From NCBI GenBank assembly GCA_019113605.1, contig DXHF01000386.1, positions 1-48,629 of the forward strand: a stretch of DNA of 48,629 nucleotides, read 5' to 3'. This document shows, one piece after another, positions 38,337-48,542 of this stretch (position 1 is its first letter; each line of letters starts with the position of its first letter). The notes beneath the pieces are model-generated. The model made no database searches. It was not told where the DNA came from and was given only the letters and a program-made list of their open reading frames with translations. Made by a program: the position numbers and the translations under genes. Origin of the DNA: Candidatus Paenibacillus intestinavium (GTDB taxonomy: Bacteria > Bacillota > Bacilli > Paenibacillales > Paenibacillaceae).

Positions 38337-40529
38337 GTGGTGATTTGTGTGAAGGTGTTAATTACAGGGGGCTACGGCTTCATTGGTTCTCATGCTGCCG
38401 ATCGTTTCTTTAAGGAAGGTTACGAAGTTTTTATTATCGATAATCTAGTGTCAGGAAGCAAAGAAAATGTTCAATTCAAGCATAAAGGTTACATACTGTC
38501 GGTTGATGATGCAAAGTGCGAGGAAGTTTTTAAAGCTAATCGTTTTGATGTTGTCGTTCATTTGGCAGCACAAGTAAGTGTTAAGAAATCATTAGTTAAT
38601 CCTAAGCTAGATACAGAAACCAATGTACTTGGGTTTGTGAATATGTTAGATCTATCTAGCAAATATAATGTTAAATCATTCATTTATGCTTCTTCTGCGG
38701 CTGTTTATGGACCACAGGATCAATTGCCTTTATCTGAAGATTCTATCTGCAGTCCAATATCACCATATGGAATTAGTAAACTTACAAATGAGATGTACAG
38801 TAATAAATGGAATGAATTATACGGATTATCTACCATTGGATTTAGATTTTCAAATGTATATGGTCCAAGGCAGAATAGTGAGGGTGAAGGAGGAGTTATA
38901 TCGATATTTATGGATCGACTTACGCAAGATAAATCCATTATTGTACATGGTGATGGAACGCAGACGAGAGATTTCATTTATGTCGAGGACGTAGTTGATG
39001 CGATATATCGTAGTGTAAACAGCTCAGCTAAAGGGGTATACAATCTATCAACGAATATACAAACTTCTCTAAACGACATTATTGAATCTCTTACCACGAT
39101 CAAGCCAATTGAGAAGATTGAATATGTTAATAAGCGAGAGGGTGACATTGATCATTCGGTTCTAGATAATACTAGAATTATGAAAGATCTAGATTGGTCG
39201 CCACTATATTCGCTACAAGAAGGTCTTGAACGAACAGCAATTTTCTTTTTGAAAAAGCACTCAGAGGAACAAGTAGCAGCAGCAGTAGTTGAAAAAACAC
39301 CTCCAAGAATAGACTTGAGCTCATTCAAGAAAACAATACTCCCGTATGCAGAAAATCTTCTAGCGTTTGCCCTTACAGCTTGGATTACTCTTAATTATGT
39401 ACATAGTGCCTATGGTGTAGTTGATGTAAGTATTTTTTACATAACTATAATAGGTATTCTCTATGGTAATAGACAGGCTGTATTATCCGTCGTACTATCC
39501 ATTGGATTATTTACATATGAGAAATTAAATGATGGTAGAGATATGATATCACTTACATACGATACAGACTTTTTCTTCCAAATAGCTATTTATATATTTA
39601 TTGGATTAGTAGTAGGCTATTCCATTGAAAGAAAAAATGCGCGCATTTCGCAGCAAGAACAAAAAATATTAGAAGTTAATGAACGATATGAATTTCTCGA
39701 GCATGTATATACTGAAGTCCGTGAAGTAAAGGATGAGTTGCAACTGCGAATTTTGAACTCTGGCGATAGCTATGGGAAGATTTATAATGCAACTAAAGAA
39801 CTTGAAAGTTTAGAGCCTGAATTAGTGTTTAATGCAGCTGTTAACGTAGTGAAATCGATTATGAAAGTAAATAAAGTTAACATCTATACGGTCAATAAAC
39901 ATCAAAGCTATTTACGCTTGCTGGCGAATTCAGGTTATAACAATAAGGAAGTATCGAAGTCATTAAGAGTACAAGATTATCCGCATTTATCTGATCTATT
40001 ATCTAATGGACAAATGTACATTAATAAACACTTAACCGAGGGCGCACCCCTTATGATGGCTCCAATTTTCCATAAAGATCGCATTTCGGCAATTATTACG
40101 ATTGATGATATGTCTTTCGAGAGTTTCTCACTATACCATCAGAACTTATTCCAAATTACGGTAAATTTAATTTCTTCTGCATTAAGTAAAGCTTTTACTT
40201 TCATCGATGCAACCGAAGGCACACGTTACATTTCTGGTACAAATATTCTTCAAAGTGATGTATTTGGAGAGATTTTGGAATCGAAATCTTTGTCAAAACA
40301 ACAGAATCACGTACCTTATTTATTGCTAAGAAGTCAACTACAAGGATTATCGATTGAAGAGGCTTCTCATCATATAACTCCTTTATTACGTGAAACTGAT
40401 TATATTGGCATTAATGAGCAACAACAATTAATGGTGTTATTATCGAATACGAGTGAACTTGATGCAGAAATTGTTCTTCAACGTTTATCTCATTCATCGA
40501 TTACGTTCGCAGCAGTCAGTGAGGAGTGA
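38337..40529 (+). CDS. pelD: Fusion: NAD-dependent sugar epimerase (GalE/PelX-like) + PelD-like (4 TM, GAF, degenerate GGDEF)
   Basis: GGYGFIGSH Rossmann motif and SPYGISK (YxxxK); then four TM segments, GAF-like region and RETDYIGIN degenerate GGDEF with RxxD. Confidence 0.85.
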   Translation: MVICVKVLITGGYGFIGSHAADRFFKEGYEVFIIDNLVSGSKENVQFKHKGYILSVDDAKCEEVFKANRFDVVVHLAAQVSVKKSLVNPKLDTETNVLGFVNMLDLSSKYNVKSFIYASSAAVYGPQDQLPLSEDSICSPISPYGISKLTNEMYSNKWNELYGLSTIGFRFSNVYGPRQNSEGEGGVISIFMDRLTQDKSIIVHGDGTQTRDFIYVEDVVDAIYRSVNSSAKGVYNLSTNIQTSLNDIIESLTTIKPIEKIEYVNKREGDIDHSVLDNTRIMKDLDWSPLYSLQEGLERTAIFFLKKHSEEQVAAAVVEKTPPRIDLSSFKKTILPYAENLLAFALTAWITLNYVHSAYGVVDVSIFYITIIGILYGNRQAVLSVVLSIGLFTYEKLNDGRDMISLTYDTDFFFQIAIYIFIGLVVGYSIERKNARISQQEQKILEVNERYEFLEHVYTEVREVKDELQLRILNSGDSYGKIYNATKELESLEPELVFNAAVNVVKSIMKVNKVNIYTVNKHQSYLRLLANSGYNNKEVSKSLRVQDYPHLSDLLSNGQMYINKHLTEGAPLMMAPIFHKDRISAIITIDDMSFESFSLYHQNLFQITVNLISSALSKAFTFIDATEGTRYISGTNILQSDVFGEILESKSLSKQQNHVPYLLLRSQLQGLSIEEASHHITPLLRETDYIGINEQQQLMVLLSNTSELDAEIVLQRLSHSSITFAAVSEE

Positions 40530-41428
40530 ACATAATGTACTTGCAATGGTATGGGATGTATCTAATTGTATCTTGGATCGTAATTATTATTTTAAACTGG
40601 AAAAACAAACGTAATATCGCAATGAAAATCATTATAGTGACCTTTTTACCGGTAGTTGGATGGATTTTGCCGATGGTGTGGTCGCGCATTCGATTGGAAG
40701 ATTCAAGTAAAGAATTTACTGAATATATCGAACGTCAACAAGAAGAGCATAAAGTTAGAAGAATAGGCATATATAACGAAATTGAAAAGAACAAAGAACT
40801 TAATGTTATTCCAATTGAGGATGCACTCGTTGTAAGTGAACATCAAGAACGAAGACAAGTTATGATTGATGTTTTGAAGCAAGATACAATTAATTATATT
40901 GAAATCTTGCAAAGAGCTGTAAGTAATGAAGATACGGAAACATCGCATTATGCAGTTAGTGCAATTATGGAGTTAAAGCGTAAACTACAAATATCTATGC
41001 AAGAGCTAACGGTTAAATATGAGAACGAACAATCCAATTTACATGTTGTCATTGCGTATGCTGAAGTATTACGTGAGTTTATGAATAGTGGCTTCTTAGA
41101 TCATAGAACACTTCGGAAATACCAATTTACGTACTTATCTGTTTTGAATCGTTTGATTGTTCTAGCTGAAGAAACAGAGTGGGCTTACATCGCCAAAGTT
41201 AATATGGAAATTAAGTTAGAACTATATGGTGATGCTGAAAAATCCGCACAACTATTCATCGAAAATTCCCCTCACAATGAAGATGCGTATTTGGCATTAC
41301 TGAAAGTGTACTTTGTTACAAGATCCAAACAAAAGCTACATTTTACGTTAGATAAGTTGAAAAATTCACCAGTGAGGTTGTCGAATCAAGCATTAACAAC
41401 GGTAAGGTTCTGGTCTGAAGGGGCATAA
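40526..41428 (+). CDS. pelE: PelE-like membrane/TPR protein
   Basis: Two N-terminal TM segments followed by a helical region with TPR-like C-terminus; overlaps the pelD stop; position in locus. Confidence 0.7.
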   Translation: MNIMYLQWYGMYLIVSWIVIIILNWKNKRNIAMKIIIVTFLPVVGWILPMVWSRIRLEDSSKEFTEYIERQQEEHKVRRIGIYNEIEKNKELNVIPIEDALVVSEHQERRQVMIDVLKQDTINYIEILQRAVSNEDTETSHYAVSAIMELKRKLQISMQELTVKYENEQSNLHVVIAYAEVLREFMNSGFLDHRTLRKYQFTYLSVLNRLIVLAEETEWAYIAKVNMEIKLELYGDAEKSAQLFIENSPHNEDAYLALLKVYFVTRSKQKLHFTLDKLKNSPVRLSNQALTTVRFWSEGA

Positions 41429-41429
41429 T

Positions 41430-43265
41430 ATGGATAAGTCTATTAAGTTTCGGCGTAACGTCTACATTATTCTAATTTGTATTCTATTATTTGCAATAGT
41501 GTCGCAGATTGCTCGATCAAGTTTGATTCTAAAATTTACAACAAATAATAAATTTGTTGAAAGAACGGAATGGATTGAGATGATGAACCAAGCTCAAAGT
41601 ACTAAGACGGTTTCATCATCATCAGACAATCATTGCATAGTTACTGATTCAGAAGATTCATTGAGTAATGAAATGGAAGATAACTTTGCAGAAGTATACC
41701 GTTATATTAAACAACCATATACGATTCAAGATGTGGGCAAAGAAACGATCACAATGTCTTCATGTTCAGCAGTTATAATGATCTCTTCATTGGAGAAGAT
41801 GGGAGATTACATTGAAGATATTGAACATTATGTTGATAACGGTGGACATTTTTTCCTTGCAAGAATGGATCATCCTGGTAATGTACTAACACAAATATAT
41901 CGTAAGCTTGGTATTAATAATTATTGGTTCGTTATTGGAAATACTGATGTTCGATTTACGTCGAATCTATTAATTGGACAGAAGGATGTAGTATTTGAAG
42001 ATGACTATTTTTACAATGATTCCTTATCTTTGGAATTAGATTCTGCTAGTAAGTTATTAGCTACAGGAAAAGATCAGACGCCTTTAATATGGGAAGTGGA
42101 CTATGGTGAAGGATCATTCATGGTCTATAACGGAAATAATTTGGGGATGAAAGCTAATCGTGGATTAGTTGTTGGTTGTATTAGCTTAATGATCCCGAAT
42201 TATATTTATCCTGTGTTTAATTCGAAAATATTTTATATCGATGATTATCCTGCGCCTATGAGTCAAGAGATAAACGTACAACTATACAATGAATATCGTA
42301 AAAACATCGCTGCTTTCTTTAAGGATATTTGGTGGCCAGATATGATAAAAGCTGCGAGAAAGTATGATCTCAAATATACTGCTGTAGCCATTCAAGATTA
42401 CAATGATGACGTTACGTATCCATTCGGCTCTATGCATAAAGATGATTTTACTAATCTTATTGTTTATGGTAGGGAAGTATTGAAGAGTGGTGGGGAAATT
42501 GGGATACATGGTTATAATCATCAGCCATTACAATTTCGTAAAGATATAGCGGATTTTTATGAGTATAAAAAATGGGAATCGATCGATGATATTGAAGCTT
42601 CCATTGAAGAAGTAGTGGAGTATATGGCGCAAGCATTTCCAAACTACTCACCGGTTAGTTATGTACCGCCTTCTAATATCATTAGTGAAGAAGGTAGGAA
42701 GGCATTAGTTGAAAAGTGGCCAGATTTCCGAGTCATTTCCAGTCTATATGAAGAAGACCCATTAGATTATGCTTATGTGCAAGAATATGAAATTGCTAGT
42801 GATGGGATTATAGAAATGCCTCGGGTTACATCTGGTTATGCTGATGCGGCAGACACCAAATGGTTAGAAGCAAATGTAATGACATCTTTAGGAATCATTT
42901 CTCACTTCATTCATCCGGATGATATTTTTGATACTCATCGTAGCGGTGATAAAAATTGGAGTCAACTATATGAAGGCTTCGAATCGATGTTACACAGAAT
43001 GGAAGTAACGTATCCATGGTTACGTGCTCAGACTTCTAGTGAAGCAGCATTAAGTATGGGATATGTATTAAGTAGTCAAATTACGAGAAACACTTCTGAC
43101 AATCAAGTTGAAGTTAGCATTACAAATCAAGCCGTTACGCAATATTTCATTCTAAGAACGGAAAAAAAGATTGGAAAACTTGTAGACTGTAATGTCAATA
43201 AAATTGATGAAAATACGTATCTAGTTACGGCTGATTCAGAGCATTTCACAATTGAATTGAAGTAG
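41430..43265 (+). CDS. pelA: PelA deacetylase-like (DUF2194) protein
   Basis: N-terminal TM anchor; FYIDDYPAPM and EIGIHGYNHQ (D...HxxxH CE4-like metal motif); position between pelE and pelF. Confidence 0.78.
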   Translation: MDKSIKFRRNVYIILICILLFAIVSQIARSSLILKFTTNNKFVERTEWIEMMNQAQSTKTVSSSSDNHCIVTDSEDSLSNEMEDNFAEVYRYIKQPYTIQDVGKETITMSSCSAVIMISSLEKMGDYIEDIEHYVDNGGHFFLARMDHPGNVLTQIYRKLGINNYWFVIGNTDVRFTSNLLIGQKDVVFEDDYFYNDSLSLELDSASKLLATGKDQTPLIWEVDYGEGSFMVYNGNNLGMKANRGLVVGCISLMIPNYIYPVFNSKIFYIDDYPAPMSQEINVQLYNEYRKNIAAFFKDIWWPDMIKAARKYDLKYTAVAIQDYNDDVTYPFGSMHKDDFTNLIVYGREVLKSGGEIGIHGYNHQPLQFRKDIADFYEYKKWESIDDIEASIEEVVEYMAQAFPNYSPVSYVPPSNIISEEGRKALVEKWPDFRVISSLYEEDPLDYAYVQEYEIASDGIIEMPRVTSGYADAADTKWLEANVMTSLGIISHFIHPDDIFDTHRSGDKNWSQLYEGFESMLHRMEVTYPWLRAQTSSEAALSMGYVLSSQITRNTSDNQVEVSITNQAVTQYFILRTEKKIGKLVDCNVNKIDENTYLVTADSEHFTIELK

Positions 43266-43273
43266 GTGTATTT

Positions 43274-44728
43274 ATGAGGATTTGTATAATTGCAGAAGGC
43301 TCATATCCTTATGTAACGGGCGGAGTATCAAGCTGGATTCATGAAATTATAACGCAGATGTCAGAACACGAATTTGTTATTTATTCGATTGCAGCTCAAA
43401 CGAGTCAAAAAGGGATATTCAAATACAAACTCCCAGAAAACGTTGTAGAGATAAAAGAAACATTTCTCGATACTTACTTAACGGAAAAGGGAAATTGGGG
43501 AAAAAGATTCAAATTAACGGATCAGCAAAGACAAAATTTCATGAAACTACTCGGTGATCATGGTGATATTGAGTGGGATAATTTATTTACCTTATTAAGA
43601 AATCGGCAATTCAATCAAGTATCAGATTTTTTGGCTAGTAAAGATTTTTTTGATATATTAGAAAAATTATGTCATGAAAGATATCCATTAGTACCGTTTA
43701 CAGAAATGTTTTGGACGGTTCGTTCGATGATCTTACCGTTATTTTTGACCATTCGAGATGAACTGCCCGAAGCAGATTTATATCATAGTGTATCCACAGG
43801 GTATGCTGGAATTGTCGGAGCAGTTGCCAAACATATTAATAATAAGCCATTCCTCTTAACCGAACATGGAATCTATTCGCGTGAGCGTGAAGAGGAAATT
43901 ATTAAAGCGGACTGGGTTAAAGGGTATTTTAAAGATATGTGGATTCAATATTTCTATCGTCTTTCTACATGTGCCTATGAGAATGCAAATTGGGTAACTA
44001 CTTTATTTGGACGCAATAAAGAGATCGAGATTGAACTTGGCTGCGATGAAAATAAGATAGAAATTATCCCGAATGGTGTAGATGTTAAAAATTATGTGGG
44101 ACTAAATCAGACTAAGCCGAGCAATCAAGTATACATTGGAGCAATTATACGCGTTGTACCGATTAAAGATATTAAGACAATGATACAAAGTTTTGCATTA
44201 ATTAAGGAAGAAGTACCAAATGCGGTATTTTTCATCATGGGTTCCTATGAAGAGGATGAAGAATACTACGGGGAATGTCTCCAATTAGTTAAAGTACTAA
44301 AAGTTAAGGATGTAAAATTTACAGGAGCAGTTAACGTTAAGGAATATATCGGAAAAATGGATGTTCTTATGCTGACTAGTATTAGTGAGGGACAGCCGCT
44401 AGCTATATTGGAAGGGATGGCTGCTGGAAAACCTTATGTAGCAACTAATGTTGGTAGTTGCAAAGAGCTACTAGAAGGTCTGGATGATGGAATTGGTCCC
44501 GCGGGCTTTGTTACCCCAGTTATGCATTATGAATTACTTGCTCAGGCAGCAATTAAATTGTGTATGAATGTGAAATTAAGATCTGAGATGGGACAAAATG
44601 CACTCAAACGTGTTCAATTGCATTATAGACAAGAAGAGGTAATCTTAAATTATCGTAGATTATACTTCGATTTGGGGGGGGATTTGAATGGCAGGGATCG
44701 GGTTCGAGCTGCGCAAACTCTTTCATAA
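43274..44728 (+). CDS. pelF: PelF glycosyltransferase (GT4)
   Basis: MRICIIAEGSYPYVTGGVSSWIHEII; IPNGVDV; EGQPLAILEGMAAGKPYVATNVGSCKELL. Confidence 0.93.
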   Translation: MRICIIAEGSYPYVTGGVSSWIHEIITQMSEHEFVIYSIAAQTSQKGIFKYKLPENVVEIKETFLDTYLTEKGNWGKRFKLTDQQRQNFMKLLGDHGDIEWDNLFTLLRNRQFNQVSDFLASKDFFDILEKLCHERYPLVPFTEMFWTVRSMILPLFLTIRDELPEADLYHSVSTGYAGIVGAVAKHINNKPFLLTEHGIYSREREEEIIKADWVKGYFKDMWIQYFYRLSTCAYENANWVTTLFGRNKEIEIELGCDENKIEIIPNGVDVKNYVGLNQTKPSNQVYIGAIIRVVPIKDIKTMIQSFALIKEEVPNAVFFIMGSYEEDEEYYGECLQLVKVLKVKDVKFTGAVNVKEYIGKMDVLMLTSISEGQPLAILEGMAAGKPYVATNVGSCKELLEGLDDGIGPAGFVTPVMHYELLAQAAIKLCMNVKLRSEMGQNALKRVQLHYRQEEVILNYRRLYFDLGGDLNGRDRVRAAQTLS

Positions 44729-47700
44729 AGAAGGGTTAATAAACAATGTTAAGGCGTACGCATATTCCTCACTCTCGACAGTAGGTCCAATGATATTATG
44801 TATGTTACTCATTATTGGTCTACAAAGAGTGATGTCCTATAACGGGAGTAGTTATTTGGAATGGGAGTTATATATTGCAACCGTTTCTTATTGCTTTATA
44901 TTTTCCATCGTAGTTACTTCAGGGATATCAATGGTGTTAACTAGATATATTGCAGATATGTTATACCAACGCCAATATTCAAAATTAATGTCATCCTATT
45001 ATGGTTCATTAATGATTATGATCCCAGTATGTTCCGTAGTAGCAGCTACATTTTTAAGTGGTGTAAGTGCTGAGTTTTCGTATAAAGTAGCTGCATATTT
45101 CTTCTTTATGTTGTTAGTTATTATATGGATTCAAGGTGTCTATTTGTCAGCATTAAAAGATTATATTCGTATTGCACGAGGATTTATTATTGGTGCGGTA
45201 CTTGCGTTAATTGTCGGATGGTTAGTGATGTACTTCTTTAATGTATCTACAGTAGTAGGCGCATTAATTGGGCTAGATGTAGGTTTCTTAGTTATTGCAA
45301 TATTATCGGGCCTTCACTTCCAACAAAAATTTCCCAGAGCAGATATAAAATCTTACTTTGAATTTTTAACTTATCTCAAAAAACATCCGACACTATTTTT
45401 CGCAGGGCTTTTCGTATATTCGGGAGTATATTTGCATAACTTTGTATATTGGCTAAGTGATCATGGTGCAGTAATCGGAGAACAATTTAGAGTATATATG
45501 TTCTATGATGTCCCGGTCTTCTATGCATTTTTGTCTGTTATGCCAACTCTAGTAACTTTTGTTGTATCCGTTGAGACTTCTTTCTATGAGAAGTTTAAAG
45601 TCTATTATCTAAATGTACTATCTGGAGGAACTATTCAAGATATTGCAGCAGCAAAAAAACAAATGCAAAAAACATTAACGAGAGAGATTAGTTTTCTAAT
45701 GGAAATTCAATTGTTGTTCACTGTAGTGTCCATTGGTTTAGGTATTAAATTTTTGCCGGCTATTGGATTTACAATGGAGCAATTAGATCTATTTATTATT
45801 TTAGCGCTAGCATATTTCTTATTTATTATGTTATTCGTATTTATTCATGTACTTATGTACTTCGATGATCAGAAGGGCGTGTTTTGGACGGGACTTATAT
45901 TCTTTACTCTAAATATTGTTTGTACGTATGTCATGATGAGCGTAGGATATGACGGCCTTGGAATCTTCATTGCTTCCTTTATTTCCATCATCATTGTCAT
46001 TTCTAGATTGTTACATGTTTTGCGAAATGTTGATTACTTTACATTTTGTTCGCAGCCTATAAACACTGTTGAAACCAAACCAAGAAATTCCGTTAAGCAT
46101 AAGTCAGGGATTCTATTCTCTAGTCTTATGATTTTCATTGTAGTATTAACGGGATGTACCACTTTGGAGGTTGATGAGCAGGATACACCTTTACAAAGTA
46201 CAGCTAACTTAGCGACGATACCTCAAGACATCGATACCAGTTTAGTTGAAGACAAACGAATCTATGAACGTGATGACGATGGATCGCTAAAGACGTTATA
46301 TATTACGGTATTGCCTTACAGAGAGCGTGATGGAGAGTTTGATTGGTATGCCCTTAACCGACAACAAGATAAAACAACGGGTAGAGAGCTAGATGTTATT
46401 GTTCAAGAAGGATTAAGTGACGGTCTAGGTCCTAAAGCTGGTATGTTTGGCTACGGTGCTTCTGTAGCAAACGCATCGATTGGTGTAAGAGGAAACTCCG
46501 CATGGGATCGAGTTCAAAAATCATATAAAGTTGAATTGTTTGCTGAAGCAGGTCAGTATATGGACCAAGAGCGACTTAATCTTAATAAACATATCGATGA
46601 TCTATCCAGATTGCGGAATAAGCTAGCATTTGACTTGATGGAAAAAATACCGAATATGACGAGTTTAAGAACGCAATTCGTACAAGTGTATGTTAAAGAC
46701 TTGTCCAATGGGCAAACAAATGCAACGTATGAAGATTACGGTTTGTATACCAATGTTGAACAGCCCAACAAGCAATTTTTGAAGTCTCATCTATTGGACC
46801 CTAATGGTAACTTGTATAAAGTTAAGTTTTTCGAGTTCAATCGTTATGAGGATCAAATTAAAGAAGTATCGGATGCAAACTACAGTGTAGCTAAATTTGA
46901 AGAGATCTTTGAGATTAAAGGTAGAGAAGACCATTCTAGATTAATTGAAATGTTGGAAGCAGTAAATAATTATAGTATTCCAATTGAGGAAACGATAGAT
47001 AAATATTTTGATTTGGATAATTTCCTAACTTGGACCGCTATGAATATTATGATGGACAATATGGATACGGATGCTAATAACTTCTTCTTGTATTCTCCAT
47101 TAAACATTGATAAATGGTACTTCTTACCGTGGGACTATGATGGAGGCTGGGAGTTACAGCGTAATCTTAATTTCATTAGACCATACCAATCAGGTATTAG
47201 TAATTATTGGGGTGTAATTCTTCATAATCGCTACTTCAGAGATGAAGCTAATATTGAGTTATTGAGAAATAAAATGGATGAATTATCACAATATATTAAT
47301 AGAGATACGATTCAGACTCAGCTTGATAAATATCGAGATGTTGTAGAGCCATTCTTATATCGTATGCCTGATATGAAATACCTACCGGAGCAAAATTCTA
47401 ATTTTGAAAATGAACTAGCTACCATTCTTGCTACTCCTGAAAGAGGAATGGAGAGGTTCTTAGCTGATCTAGAAAAGCCCAAGCCGTTTTATATGAATGA
47501 TGTTATTCAGGATGGACAAACATTACACTTCGATTGGGGTGTATCATTTGATCTCCAGGATGATAAATTACTTTATACACTGACTATAGCGACAGATAAA
47601 TTTATGGAAAATATAGTGCATGAGAAGACGGATATTAAAGAAATTCAATACGAATTGAATGGCTTAGCGAAAGGTACTTATTTCTGGAGTGTTGTCGTTG

Positions 47701-47795
47701 AAGATGAACATGGAAACAAACAAGATTCATTTGAAATCTATATTGACTCACAGGAAGAACTCTTCTACGGTATAAGAGCATTTGAGGTGAATTAG
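44688..47795 (+). CDS. pelG: Fusion: PelG-like multi-TM exporter/synthase + internal lipobox + CotH-kinase domain
   Basis: MAGIGFELRKLF PelG N-terminus and ~12 TM; lipobox VVLTGC (Cys490); CotH motifs GVRGNSAW, YGLYTNVEQPNKQF, MDTDANNFFLY, FLPWDYDGGW. Confidence 0.88.
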   Translation: MAGIGFELRKLFHKEGLINNVKAYAYSSLSTVGPMILCMLLIIGLQRVMSYNGSSYLEWELYIATVSYCFIFSIVVTSGISMVLTRYIADMLYQRQYSKLMSSYYGSLMIMIPVCSVVAATFLSGVSAEFSYKVAAYFFFMLLVIIWIQGVYLSALKDYIRIARGFIIGAVLALIVGWLVMYFFNVSTVVGALIGLDVGFLVIAILSGLHFQQKFPRADIKSYFEFLTYLKKHPTLFFAGLFVYSGVYLHNFVYWLSDHGAVIGEQFRVYMFYDVPVFYAFLSVMPTLVTFVVSVETSFYEKFKVYYLNVLSGGTIQDIAAAKKQMQKTLTREISFLMEIQLLFTVVSIGLGIKFLPAIGFTMEQLDLFIILALAYFLFIMLFVFIHVLMYFDDQKGVFWTGLIFFTLNIVCTYVMMSVGYDGLGIFIASFISIIIVISRLLHVLRNVDYFTFCSQPINTVETKPRNSVKHKSGILFSSLMIFIVVLTGCTTLEVDEQDTPLQSTANLATIPQDIDTSLVEDKRIYERDDDGSLKTLYITVLPYRERDGEFDWYALNRQQDKTTGRELDVIVQEGLSDGLGPKAGMFGYGASVANASIGVRGNSAWDRVQKSYKVELFAEAGQYMDQERLNLNKHIDDLSRLRNKLAFDLMEKIPNMTSLRTQFVQVYVKDLSNGQTNATYEDYGLYTNVEQPNKQFLKSHLLDPNGNLYKVKFFEFNRYEDQIKEVSDANYSVAKFEEIFEIKGREDHSRLIEMLEAVNNYSIPIEETIDKYFDLDNFLTWTAMNIMMDNMDTDANNFFLYSPLNIDKWYFLPWDYDGGWELQRNLNFIRPYQSGISNYWGVILHNRYFRDEANIELLRNKMDELSQYINRDTIQTQLDKYRDVVEPFLYRMPDMKYLPEQNSNFENELATILATPERGMERFLADLEKPKPFYMNDVIQDGQTLHFDWGVSFDLQDDKLLYTLTIATDKFMENIVHEKTDIKEIQYELNGLAKGTYFWSVVVEDEHGNKQDSFEIYIDSQEELFYGIRAFEVN

Positions 47796-48506
47796 TTGTT
47801 ATTTAGAGGGAAAAGGTTACGCACAGAGCAGAAATATTATTTACATTTGCATGATTATATCTCGCTAAGGAGTAAGCTAGCAACGACGCTTTCACTAGAT
47901 TCACACTCAATTGACCACGATGGTTATAATATTCGAAGCTTATATTATGATGACCCGAAAAATACGTCATTAGAACGCAAAAATGATGGGATATTTAAGC
48001 GGGAAAAGTTTCGGATACGTATTTATAACGATTCGGATCAATTTATCGCTTTAGAGCGAAAAACGAAATTAGGGGAATATGTTTGCAAAGAATCCAAACA
48101 AATTAGTAGAGCAGAATATGATCAAATGATGCGCGGGGAATATGAGTTTCTTAAGCAATCCAATGAACCACTTATGATGGACTTTTACGTTGCAATAAAC
48201 ACGTATGGTTATAAACCAATGTCGATCGTAGATTATTGGCGGGAAGCTTATATTTATGAATATGGTAATGTAAGGATTACTTTTGATAAAAGATTAGCTG
48301 CAGGTGTGAACACGATTGACTTATTTGATCCGCAGTTAGCTTTAGACGAAGTGGTTACTACTTCATCTACGATAATGGAAGTTAAGTATGATGAAATACT
48401 TCCTGAGCGTGTGAAACAAATCATTGCTCCAGCAAGTCATGTTCGTTCTAGTATTTCAAAATATGTTCTTTGTAGAGAAAAAATATTGCAGCACTATACG
48501 CAATAA
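47796..48506 (+). CDS. VTC-domain polyphosphate polymerase-like protein
   Basis: RTEQKYYL, RSLYYDDP, KREKFRIRIY, FIALERKTK, YWREAYIYEY, IMEVKYDEILPE, SISKYVLCRE. Confidence 0.88.
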   Translation: MLFRGKRLRTEQKYYLHLHDYISLRSKLATTLSLDSHSIDHDGYNIRSLYYDDPKNTSLERKNDGIFKREKFRIRIYNDSDQFIALERKTKLGEYVCKESKQISRAEYDQMMRGEYEFLKQSNEPLMMDFYVAINTYGYKPMSIVDYWREAYIYEYGNVRITFDKRLAAGVNTIDLFDPQLALDEVVTTSSTIMEVKYDEILPERVKQIIAPASHVRSSISKYVLCREKILQHYTQ

Positions 48507-48542
48507 GTATATTCCATTACGCATAAGAGTCGGAGGAAAAAA

